Shown piece after piece: positions 50,805 through 59,392 of a stretch of DNA of 64,000 nucleotides. The translations under genes and the position numbers were made by a program. The first letter of the stretch is position 1; the number at the start of each line of letters is the position of its first letter. This DNA is from Novosphingobium sp. SG707 (GTDB taxonomy: Bacteria; Pseudomonadota; Alphaproteobacteria; Sphingomonadales; Sphingomonadaceae), in NCBI RefSeq assembly GCF_012275515.1, contig NZ_JAAZQL010000011.1, positions 79,595-143,594 of the forward strand, given 5' to 3'. The notes beneath the pieces are model-generated. The model ran no database searches. It was not told the origin of the DNA and saw nothing but the letters and a program-made list of their open reading frames with translations.

Positions 50805-53755
50805 TTCAGCCTCAGCGTCTTCATGGGCAACCGGCCAATATCGCCCGCTACTATACGGTCGGAGACTATTACACCAAGGGTGACAATGAGCCTTCGGAAT
50901 GGGGTGGCAAGCTCGCCAGCGACCTTGGCCTGTCCGGCCCGGTCGATGCCAAGGTGCTGCGGGAACTTCTGGCCGGTAAGGTTGATGACCAGCAGTTGGG
51001 CCGTCGCCGCTCTGATGGGACCATCCACCATCATCCCGGCTGGGACTTTGCGGTCAATGCTCCCAAATCGGTTTCGATCATGGCGCTGGTGGCTGGCGAT
51101 AGCCGCGTGCTCGATGCCCATGAGGTGGCGGTCACGGCGGCCATCTCTTATCTCGAAGAGCAGGCCCAACTGCGAAGGCGGGAGGAAGGCAAGGTCCTCT
51201 ACGAAACGACGGGGCGCATTCTAGTCGCGCGTTTTACCGAACATGGCAGCAGGGAGCTCGACCCTCATCTCCATACCCATCTCGTGGTCCTCAACATGAC
51301 CAACCATGAAAATGGGGATCGCATGGCGAGCCTCGAAAGCAGGGTCATGTATGGAGAGCAGCGCGTCGCCGGCCAGATCTATCGCAATGCTCTGGCGTTT
51401 GGTCTGCGAGAGCAGGGCTATGAAATCGACACCGATCCGCGCTCAGGATTGTTCGAGATACGCGGCATGCCGGGCGAACTGATCGAGCGGTTCTCGCGGC
51501 GGGCCGAAGCGATCGAGGAGCACGCGCGTGAACATGGTCTGGTGGGCCAGAAGGCGCAGCGCGCATCCTTCTATGCCACCCGTAAGGCCAAGGTGAAAGT
51601 TGGCGAGGAGGAACTTACCGCCCAATGGCATCAGCGGGCAGGGGATCGTCTCGAAGCGCTTCGAGCTATTGCCGCATCGAGCCAGGAGCGCCAGGGGCAG
51701 CATTTGCCTCCCACGCAGCGGGAGGCGTCACGGGCGGCTCTGTTCGGCCTGCGGCAATTGGAAATCACCGAGGCGGTCAACAATCTGGGCGATATTCTGC
51801 GGACCGGTCTTGCCGCCCATGTCGGTGAAGTTCGGCTTGATGACATCCGTCCCCGGGTCGAAGAACATGAAGCGGTACGCAAGCTGCTGCCCACCCATGA
51901 GCAGACCGGCGACAAGGTTTTGACGCGTGGGCGCACCTCCCGCAAATCCTGGCGGCGGGAACTGGCGCTTACCCAGCATATTGCGCTGGGGCTTGATGAT
52001 GCCCGACCGATTGCCTCGAGTGATCGCTTGCTCGCTGTCCTCGAAGAGGCCAATCTTAACGGTCAGCAGCAACGCGCTCTGGTCGAGACGGCGCTGACGC
52101 GGGATCGCATCACCGCCATCCACGGGGTTGCAGGCTCCGGTAAATCGACGCTGGTAAGAGTGCTGGGTGAGGCTGCGGAGCCGGGGACCACTCTGATAGC
52201 CTTAGCCCCTACATCGTCTGCCGCTGCCGAACTAGGCGCAAAGGCGAATATCCAGTCCCACACCGTTGCGAGCTTTGTCGCACGCGGCGGGCAGGGAATC
52301 ACTGATCGCCATGTTCTGGTGCTTGATGAGGCAGGGCAATTGGGGAACCGTCAGGCCCGGCGGTTACTGGACATCAGCCGGGCCACGGGCGCACGACTGC
52401 TCCTGCTCGGCGATGAGAAACAGACTGGGGCGATCGAGCAGGGCAAGCCCTTCTGGCTGATGCGCCGGTTGGGGATGCCGACGGTCGAATTGACCGAGGC
52501 CGTTCGGCAGGAAACAAAGTTGATCAAAGCGGCTGTTGCGCAGGCACGGGCAGGAAATTTTGCCGAGGCTCTGGCCAGGCTCGACAGCGTCAGCACCGTT
52601 ACCGACAATGAGAAAATGGCCGGGCAGGTCGTCAATGCCTGGATCAGGCTCAAACCGGATTCGCGAGCTGGCACCAATATTCTGGTCCTCGACAATGCAA
52701 CGCGGTTGATCGTCAACAGCAAGATCCGTGAGGCGTTGAAGAGCGAGAGCGGACTGGCCGCCGAGGACAGCCGATTGTCCATCCTCGCATCAGCGGGAAT
52801 GACCGATATCGAGAAGCATATGGCTCGCTTCTATCGGGTAGGTCAGGTTCTCCGCTTCGACCGCGAGATTGCTGCTCTCGGTGTTGCTCGGCATTCCGAC
52901 TATCGCGTGGTGGGATTGGGCCGGGAGGCCAGTGGTCGTCAGGTCGTGCGGCTGGTTGACGAGAATGGCCGCACGATACGCTGGGATCCGCAGACCGCCC
53001 GGGCGCGACACATCAATGTGTTCAACCCTGAAAATCGCGATCTGGCGGTAGGAGATCGCATCCAGTGGCGCCTCGTCAATCGTGAACTTGATCTTCGCAA
53101 CGCCGAGCGAGGAACGGTGGAAAAATTGGATGGGGCGCTGGCGACCATTCGCTGGGATCGGGATAGCCGCGTGCAGCAGGTGGACTTGTCCGAGCATAAG
53201 ACCTGGGACCACGGTTATGCCGAAACCGTGTATTCGGCGCAGTCCAAGACCTATCCTCGTGTCTTCGTTTTGGCGCCAGCTGAATCGCCTTTGGTCAACG
53301 CGCAGAATTTTTACACGGCCATCACCCGAGCCCAGTTCGGGGCAAGGCTTTGGACCAACAACGTCGAGGCGCTGGTCAGTAAACTCGAGCACCAGTCGGG
53401 CGAGAAGACATCTTCATCGGAAGGGCTGGGGCGAATGAAGGCTGATCGTGTTGATGCCTTTTCGCGCCGCCAAGGAACGCATCTGGCGCATTTGAAGGCC
53501 GAGCAGGAGCGCGTGCGGGCAGAGCGGCGTGACCGGGCGCTGACACGGCAACTCGATCGCCGTGAGCGCCCGCCCCGCAGCGCGGGTGAACATCTGGCCG
53601 AAGGCGCGCGCAGCGTCGCGCTGGTGCTTGACCGATTTCTTGAAGGCATCCTTGATCGTGCTCGGGTGGGTCGCGATACAACGGCTGCAGAGCTATCCCG
53701 GTCCACGGAGGCACCGGTTCCTCAACCCGAACCCACCCGAGGTCCCGAACGATAA
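50801..53755 (+). CDS. MobF-family conjugative relaxase-helicase (TrwC/TraI-like)
   Basis: A 984-residue relaxase. N-terminal tyrosines Y17, Y18, Y23 and Y24 correspond to the paired catalytic tyrosines of MobF enzymes, and the metal-binding histidine triad is D-P-H-L-H-T-H-L near residue 154. The RecD-like helicase has Walker A G-V-A-G-S-G-K-S-T (about 442-450) and D-E-A-G (about 508), with the C-terminal Y-S-A-Q-S-K-T motif around residue 812. The last 100 residues are basic and variable. It nicks the origin of transfer and unwinds the strand. ATGA overlap with the coupling protein gene. Confidence 0.95.
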   Translation: MIQPQRLHGQPANIARYYTVGDYYTKGDNEPSEWGGKLASDLGLSGPVDAKVLRELLAGKVDDQQLGRRRSDGTIHHHPGWDFAVNAPKSVSIMALVAGDSRVLDAHEVAVTAAISYLEEQAQLRRREEGKVLYETTGRILVARFTEHGSRELDPHLHTHLVVLNMTNHENGDRMASLESRVMYGEQRVAGQIYRNALAFGLREQGYEIDTDPRSGLFEIRGMPGELIERFSRRAEAIEEHAREHGLVGQKAQRASFYATRKAKVKVGEEELTAQWHQRAGDRLEALRAIAASSQERQGQHLPPTQREASRAALFGLRQLEITEAVNNLGDILRTGLAAHVGEVRLDDIRPRVEEHEAVRKLLPTHEQTGDKVLTRGRTSRKSWRRELALTQHIALGLDDARPIASSDRLLAVLEEANLNGQQQRALVETALTRDRITAIHGVAGSGKSTLVRVLGEAAEPGTTLIALAPTSSAAAELGAKANIQSHTVASFVARGGQGITDRHVLVLDEAGQLGNRQARRLLDISRATGARLLLLGDEKQTGAIEQGKPFWLMRRLGMPTVELTEAVRQETKLIKAAVAQARAGNFAEALARLDSVSTVTDNEKMAGQVVNAWIRLKPDSRAGTNILVLDNATRLIVNSKIREALKSESGLAAEDSRLSILASAGMTDIEKHMARFYRVGQVLRFDREIAALGVARHSDYRVVGLGREASGRQVVRLVDENGRTIRWDPQTARARHINVFNPENRDLAVGDRIQWRLVNRELDLRNAERGTVEKLDGALATIRWDRDSRVQQVDLSEHKTWDHGYAETVYSAQSKTYPRVFVLAPAESPLVNAQNFYTAITRAQFGARLWTNNVEALVSKLEHQSGEKTSSSEGLGRMKADRVDAFSRRQGTHLAHLKAEQERVRAERRDRALTRQLDRRERPPRSAGEHLAEGARSVALVLDRFLEGILDRARVGRDTTAAELSRSTEAPVPQPEPTRGPER

Positions 53756-53767
53756 GGATACGATTCC

Positions 53768-54343
53768 ATGTTTTTTGGAATTTCAGCGCTCTTTCTTGTT
53801 CTGCTGGCTTTTGCGTTCCGTCGCCACATGGGGCCTGTGCACCATAGCTGGAGGCGGCGGCAGGCGAGGGTGATCGCCGGGCAATTGCGGGGGGCTGATC
53901 GGCGCCAGCCGCCGCAATTTCGGTATGCCCGGTTGAGAGCCATGGATCCTCTCGCATTCGAGGAACTCTTGATGGAGAGCCTCGAACGGTGCGGTCACAA
54001 GGTGACCCGAAAACATCGCTCTGCCGGCGGCGAAGGGGTTGATGGGGAGGTAGTGATCGATGGCAGCGTCTGGCTCATTCAGGCGAAGCGCTATGTCGAC
54101 ACGATGCAGCCAGAGCATGTCGCCGCTTTCGAAAACCTGTGTCGCGTCAATGGGCACCGGGGCCTGTTCGTTCACACCGGGCGGACTTGCCCACAAAGTC
54201 GCGCCGTGATTACCGATGGCAGCGTGGTGCAGATCATTGCTGGCAGAGCGCTTCTCGCTTTGCTCACCGACGGATCGCTGCCGACGCTTGCTCCGCCGAC
54301 CAATCAGGTCCTGCCGGAGACAACACACGGGAGGCTGATATGA
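53768..54343 (+). CDS. Membrane-anchored Mrr-like restriction endonuclease
   Basis: A 191-residue protein with a single N-terminal membrane helix (residues 1-18) and an Mrr_cat-type nuclease domain: M-D-P-L-A-F-E-E-L-L near residue 58, G-V-D-G-E-V-V-I near 88 with the catalytic aspartate, and L-I-Q-A-K-R-Y with the Q-x-K motif around 100. It starts 12 bases after the relaxase gene and its stop overlaps the transglycosylase start (ATGA), so it is part of the transfer operon rather than a free restriction system. A role in processing or protecting transferred DNA at the membrane is inferred. Confidence 0.85.
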   Translation: MFFGISALFLVLLAFAFRRHMGPVHHSWRRRQARVIAGQLRGADRRQPPQFRYARLRAMDPLAFEELLMESLERCGHKVTRKHRSAGGEGVDGEVVIDGSVWLIQAKRYVDTMQPEHVAAFENLCRVNGHRGLFVHTGRTCPQSRAVITDGSVVQIIAGRALLALLTDGSLPTLAPPTNQVLPETTHGRLI

Positions 54344-54846
54344 TGCGAAGCGTTTGGGTAGCCTTTTGTGCAGTCATGTGCAGTCTGATGATCCTGCCTT
54401 CCTCTGCGCAGGCGAGAGCAAAAGACACCGATGAAGAGCGCCTTATCGGCTCGTGTATCCATCAGGCATCCCTCGGCCAGCCCTGGCTCGAAAAGACCCT
54501 CTGGGGGTTGCGCGATCAGGAGGCCGGCTGGATTGGCGCCGAGGTCGCCAACACCAATGGCTCGTATGACCTTGGTCCCTTGCAGATCAATACCTGGTGG
54601 GCGGCACGCATCGCCACGTTGATCGGACGCCCCGAAGCCCATGTTCGCCATTGGCTGCGCTTTGATCCCTGTTTCAATGCCGAGGCGGCGCGCTGGGTGT
54701 TTCTGACGGCTCTGCGATCAACCGGCAGTTATTGGAAGGCGGTAGGTGTCTATCATAGCCCGACCGCATGGCGGCAACGGAACTACGTCGGGTCAGTAGC
54801 CGGGCATCTGACCAGTAGATTTGGACAAGCCGTGTTCGGGCCGTGA
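54340..54846 (+). CDS. Lytic transglycosylase (VirB1-like)
   Basis: A 168-residue exported muramidase. Signal peptide (residues 1-25, ending A-Q-A), then a lysozyme-like fold: L-R-D-Q-E-A-G-W-I-G with the catalytic glutamate near residue 63, the Y-D-L-G-P-L-Q-I-N segment near residue 82 typical of SLT domains, and Y-W-K-A-V-G-V-Y-H near 130. GGGAGG precedes the ATG. It would open the cell wall for the conjugative apparatus; it ends the transfer operon. Confidence 0.9.
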   Translation: MMRSVWVAFCAVMCSLMILPSSAQARAKDTDEERLIGSCIHQASLGQPWLEKTLWGLRDQEAGWIGAEVANTNGSYDLGPLQINTWWAARIATLIGRPEAHVRHWLRFDPCFNAEAARWVFLTALRSTGSYWKAVGVYHSPTAWRQRNYVGSVAGHLTSRFGQAVFGP

Positions 54847-54892
54847 TCGATTCGCATCGGTATGGCGCGGTGCCGGTAATGACCATGGTTGG

Positions 54893-54910
54893 GGACAGTC
54901 CCGACTGTCC
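54893..54910. repeat. Short perfect inverted repeat between convergent genes
   Basis: GGACAGTC (54893-54900), two bases, and its complement GACTGTCC (54903-54910). It lies between the transfer operon and the KAP pseudogene, so it may terminate transcription or mark an element boundary. Confidence 0.45.
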
Positions 54911-54978
54911 GCTTTTGGCGGCCAATAGAGGTAAGCTGCCATAAACAAAGTGCGCTAATCAGGCTTCCATTTTGTAGT

Positions 54979-57900
54979 CTACGATGTCAATTTTGGATGA
55001 TCCAAAGCCGTTGAGAAAGCTTTTGCTACAATGCTAGCTGCTTCGGGTTCGATCTCGCCGAACTCTGCTGCAACCTTATCTAAGGTTTCACGCATTACAT
55101 TTTTGCTGTCATCGTCGCTAGCTGACAAGCAGAGCGAAAACATCTCGATGTTCTCAGAGACGTAAACCAGCCCTATTTCGGAATAAAGAAGTGGGATGGT
55201 TAAATGCCGCGTCGTCTTGTCGGCGAACTCGTCGAATTTTCCTATATCCAAGACATCTCCGCCGCCCGCCCTCATAAGTTCCGGTAGCTCGCTGAATTCG
55301 CTTCCAGACTGAATCTTGTCACGCAGATTCTTGAAAAGCATTGTCCGAATATCACGAGAGACAAACTTAGAGAGATAGAACCAACGCTGCCTTGCACCTT
55401 CGTTCGACTGGGGGAGGTGAGGAAGAGCATCGTGTACCGCAGCCCTAAGGCCGTCACCAAGCACGTCATTCTGACCGAGTGTCTCGCCGAAGATTTCAGC
55501 GAGATTATATGGGGCACCGCCATCTGCCAACGCTTCTGTCCATGTCGATGCATCCTTTCCAACAAGACGCACCTTGACGTTTTCGATTAGCTTGGCCCGA
55601 TCCACAGCATCCACGTTAGCGAGAGTTGTGACGGCATCGTCGTAAGGGCGACCATCCTTCATCGCCTCGATTGTTGACCATAAATCCGACCTTGCTGCGG
55701 CTTTCGCCAGTGCAATGTTGACCGGTTCAGTACCAATGAGGCTATTTAGCGCCTCGATGTTTTTCAGCAGATGATCGGTCGTCAACCCAATTCCGCCGTT
55801 GTCAGCTATATCCCGCTTCACCAACGCGGCGATCACAGGCTTCAGCGACGGCCGGGTTTTGAGTGATTGATGAACGTATGTTGTCGGATTTCCCCAGATA
55901 TACCAGTTCAGTGCATTTTTGAATTGGACATCAAATTCTTTGCTCTCGGTCAGAACTTGCTCCCAGCTCTTGCCGTTTGGACCGGCGAAATCTGACCCTC
56001 TCAGGAACATCAAAGCGGCAATGTCAGCAAGCTGCTGCCCCTTTTTGCCTTGGTCAGCTTCATTAAGACGGTTCGCCAATTGTCCTTGATCGAATAATTG
56101 TTGGACGTGCGATTTCGCAATTTGGTTCTTGCCGTGGAGAATGCCAAGAACGTCTATCGAGGGCCCGGTAGCGTGGAATGAGGCGGCGTTGGCAGATATC
56201 ACGTTGAAGGCAGCCGCTGCCAAGGTATCCCAATTGGGCTTGGCCTTGTCCTTGAACTGAATAGTGGTGTTTGAAGCCAAGGCGCGGGTTGCCGCAGCAA
56301 CGCCCTCGGAATCGTTCTCATTTCCGAGCCGCGTGGTAAGGGCCGACACGAACTCGCTCGCACTCTTATTCGATTGCAGCATTGGCCGAAAACTGGCCGG
56401 AATTTCGTCAAGAAGTGCAAACAAAGCGGGGTAGTCGAGCGTCAGTTGGACCAACGGAGCTTGCTGACCAGTTAGCTGCGCGGCGTCTCGAATGGCTTTA
56501 AGAGCCGCAGCCGCGCTTTTCGCAATATCCTCCGTCATGGGAGATTTCGACAGCGACGTCCCAAGCTGCGCCACACAGGCCTGGACAAAGAGTGGTCCGG
56601 ACGTGAAGGGCGCTAACGCCTGAACGATGCTCGCAAAGTCGGCACGGAAGGTATCAAACTGTGCACAGTCGCACCAAGTCGATGCCAGCCTATGCATCCC
56701 TCTTTTCGCCCAAATTTGATCATTTGAACTGGAGCGCGAAACCAGCAATGCGGCATTTGCTACAAAGTCCGGTTGCGGACCAGTGCCATTGGCCCCCCCC
56801 GGAGGGCTGGCAATAACCTCCTCAAAAACTGGCCCAAATCCAACGACCTGCACCAACTGCGAAAACTCGGCCTCGTCCATTCCAGCAATCGACAACCGAA
56901 GCGGCTCTTGCAGAAGTGCTTGAAACGCTTTGTCGCGAGGAACTCCATAGTGAAGGGCAACGACATCGCGTTGCCAACTGGGGACAGCAGCTTCCGCGGT
57001 TGGCCAATCGCTGTTTACGAACTCCCTTGGGTTCGCGCCAATCTGGGCTCAGTACAGCGCGAAGAACACCATTGATAGAAAATTGATCGAGCCGTCATCC
57101 CATTGCTTGACCAAAACCCCTACCGCATTGACCACCTTTACCAGCGATCGTGGCGTAACTCTGCCCATTGTTGTGCCGCTAGCCGCATATTCTTCTACAA
57201 GCTTGGTCGTCCAATATACGCGTTCGTCGGTTGCAGCGTCGCCAAAGGCCTGTTCCAATTTTTCCTTCAAGAACGCACGCCAGTCAGACATGACTGGGTC
57301 GTTGATGTAAAAAGACACATCGAAGGTTTTATCTAAAAACGAACGAGCCAGGTCACTCGCCTCATTACCGTGCCCTGAGGCGCGAAACATGCGCTGCACG
57401 GAACCTTCATCAATAGGCAGGATTATTGAAGGTAGGGTCAATTCGGCACGTTGCGGGCCGTTCAATTCGCTTCCGAGGAAAAGGCTCCGGATTGTAGCCC
57501 AGAGCTCAACAGCTTCAGACTCTGCAAGCCGATCCAGATTGTCAATGACTATTACTAATCGTTCCCGCTTGGCGCGCAGGCTCTTCAGAACATCGCGAAA
57601 AACAGTCCGGAATTCTGTAACGGAAGGCTCTGGGCTGATCTTTGTTTTCTTCTCCGCGCGTTCAACCGATTGGTTTGTCAACAGCGCGAAGATTGACTGT
57701 TTGGCGTATTTGTCACGATGGCGAGTCCAGAACACGCTCTTGAAATAGCCCTTGAACCAGCTTTGCCGCCATGGTCTCCAGCTAAGATAGAAGAGCGCAG
57801 CCATGATGACCGGCGCGATGGTTAGGGCAATCCCCCCCATCATCATCCACGGTGCATCCGCGATATTTTTAGGATCGAGCGCGCGCCCAAGCACTACAGT

Positions 57901-58359
57901 TCCAATTGGAACGAGGGCAAGGGAGCCAATTATCCATTTTCCGGTCAACGACAGTTTGCGACTGGTTTCTGTGACAGTTTCTTCGGAACGACCCGACAGA
58001 TCGGCTAGACGGTCTTGCCATTGCCCTTCATCAGACAGGGCATTGTGAGCCAGATCTTGAATCAGTGCTTCGAGAAACGAGCGGCGCGGAGGGTCGTTCT
58101 GATAGAGCCAGGCATCATAACTGAAAAAATGGATGTTATCGCACGTCGTTCCAAGTTTCTTTTGGATTTGGTTGACAACCGTACTCTTTCCGCTGCCCCA
58201 AGGGCCAAGTAGGCCAACCACGTTAATGCCGTTGTCTTCCCCAATGACGTCGGCAATAGCTGAAGAAACGCGACTGTGCGATCCGAAGAAATCAGTTTCA
58301 GATGGTTCATCCTTTATGAATTTTACGGCTATTCTCGCCGGGGCATCTCCCTCTGACAT
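54979..58359 (-). pseudogene. KAP-family P-loop NTPase interrupted by one in-frame TGA
   Basis: From the ATG at 58359 the frame codes 436 residues of a KAP-type NTPase: Walker A G-P-W-G-S-G-K-S-T (52-60), two membrane helices inserted in the NTPase fold (about 142-160 and 171-193), and Walker B L-V-I-V-I-D-N-L-D-R (268-277). A TGA at 57051-57049 then stops it, but the same frame continues for another 689 codons without a further stop to 54979, through L-Y-(stop)-A-Q-I-G-A-N-P-R-E-F. The downstream part has no ATG near its start and no ribosome-binding site. Together the two parts would make a 1,126-codon protein of ordinary KAP size. A single TGG-to-TGA change explains this. KAP NTPases with long C-terminal parts occur in phage-defence loci. 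A short active protein of 436 residues, or read-through, cannot be excluded. Confidence 0.85.
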
Positions 58360-58553
58360 ACTTCTCCCTTCGGACTTCGTCCCTTTTGCTCAGCTAGCAC
58401 TCTTTGCCCATGAGTGCCAAACGTAGGTGTCTGAGGCGGTATTTCAAGGCATCTGCTATGGGTCGGATACCTTGGTCCACCTGCTGGAACATAAACAGAC
58501 GATCGGTTCGAACCACCGCCCCGGTCCGGGTGAACGACTAGAAATGGGGCGGA

Positions 58554-58913
58554 TCAAGCCATGGCTCGCTCACGTCTCTGTTTTCGCCGCCTCCAGTCGG
58601 GCATCACCTTCCCCAGCAATTCGAAAAAAGTCGCACCATGATGGGGTTCGGTCACGTGGCAAAGCTCGTGCGTGATCACGTAGTCGATGGCGTCAAGGGG
58701 GGCTTCGATCAGGCGGCGGTTCAGCATCACACGCGCGCCTGGCGACATCGAGCCCCAGCGTTGCTTCAGTTGGCGAACGATCAGGCCCTTGGGGCGGCGC
58801 AACTCGCCATCGTGGAATCGCTCAAGGTTCGCCTGGATGCGTTCGGCAAACTTGGCTTGTGCCTTCTCCGGATACCATGCTTCGACAAGTTCGCGGGTAC
58901 CGGACCAGATCGA
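58554..58913 (-). pseudogene. YgjP-like metallopeptidase, 3' remnant
   Basis: A 119-codon open frame corresponding to the C-terminal half of a YgjP/DUF45 zinc metallopeptidase, with the zinc motif H-E-L-C-H and the downstream H-H-G near the end, preceded by R-G-L-type P-K-G-L-I-V-R-Q-L-K-Q-R-W-G-S-M. Its 5' part is missing: at about 58914 the frame meets a stop and the sequence changes to an IS630 remnant. A short product starting at an internal ATG (58802) might still be made, but the substrate half is gone. Confidence 0.75.
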
Positions 58914-58914
58914 T

Positions 58915-59225
58915 CAGGCGCCAACACACGACGCCATGGACTGCCGGGAACGGGCCGCGCTTGACAATATCGACTAATGCCTGGCGCTGAGCATTGTTGA
59001 GTCGCGAAAGGCCCCGGGGTCCCTTTCCATCAAGCAAGCCGGCGGGGCCACGGGCATTGAACCGGAATACCCAGTCCTGCCCAATCTGAAGTCCGATACC
59101 ACCGATAGAGCCAGAAGACGGCGCGCTGGGTTCGCGTGCTTGGTCGTCCGCGCCAATCGGCGCAGTGACGCACCGTCAAAATCGTCCCGTAGACCAATCG
59201 CTGTACCCATGGTGCCGATCTCCAA
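58915..59225 (-). mobile_element. IS630-family transposase remnant
   Basis: Two reading frames together match the N-terminal DNA-binding part of an IS630 transposase: D-D-F-D-G-A-S-L-R-R-L-A-R-T-T-K-H in one frame, then, after a frame change near 59105 that has removed about ten codons, I-G-L-Q-I-G-Q-D-W-V-F-R-F-N-A-R-G-P and L-D-G-K-G-P-R-G-L-S-R-L-N, and W-R-L-I-D-L-V-R. The catalytic DDE part is missing; the sequence breaks off into the peptidase remnant at about 58914. Confidence 0.75.
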
Positions 59226-59321
59226 TCTGCCGGCGCCGTTGAGTCAGATTTCCACGGTCTTGGGCATCCCCCGTGAGTCAGTCACCGCGCAGTTTGATAT
59301 AAATCCTCGCCACACTTTAAA

Positions 59322-59392
59322 TGCGATTGACTCGCAATAGCGTTATACTTAGGAGGCCTGCCATAATGAAGAGGGCCTTCCATGACGCGTAA
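59322..59392 (+). promoter_or_regulatory. Leader of the TonB-dependent receptor gene
   Basis: An inverted repeat TGCGATTGACTCGCA (59322-59336) lies in an A/T-richer stretch and could be an operator. AGGAGG at 59351-59356 is ideally spaced for an ATG at 59366 that opens an eight-codon frame ending at 59392, overlapping the receptor start at 59382 in another frame. The receptor ATG has its own GAGGG six bases upstream. This suggests translational coupling or control by the mini-frame. Confidence 0.5.

Noticed and set aside
54979..56895. Independent 638-residue gene
   Set aside because: Its first codon is a TTG without a ribosome-binding site, and the frame is open upstream to the TGA of the KAP gene, so it is the 3' half of that gene.
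58510..58530. GGTTCGAACC as the T-arm of a tRNA
   Set aside because: No acceptor, D-arm or anticodon stem can be built around it; the match is chance.
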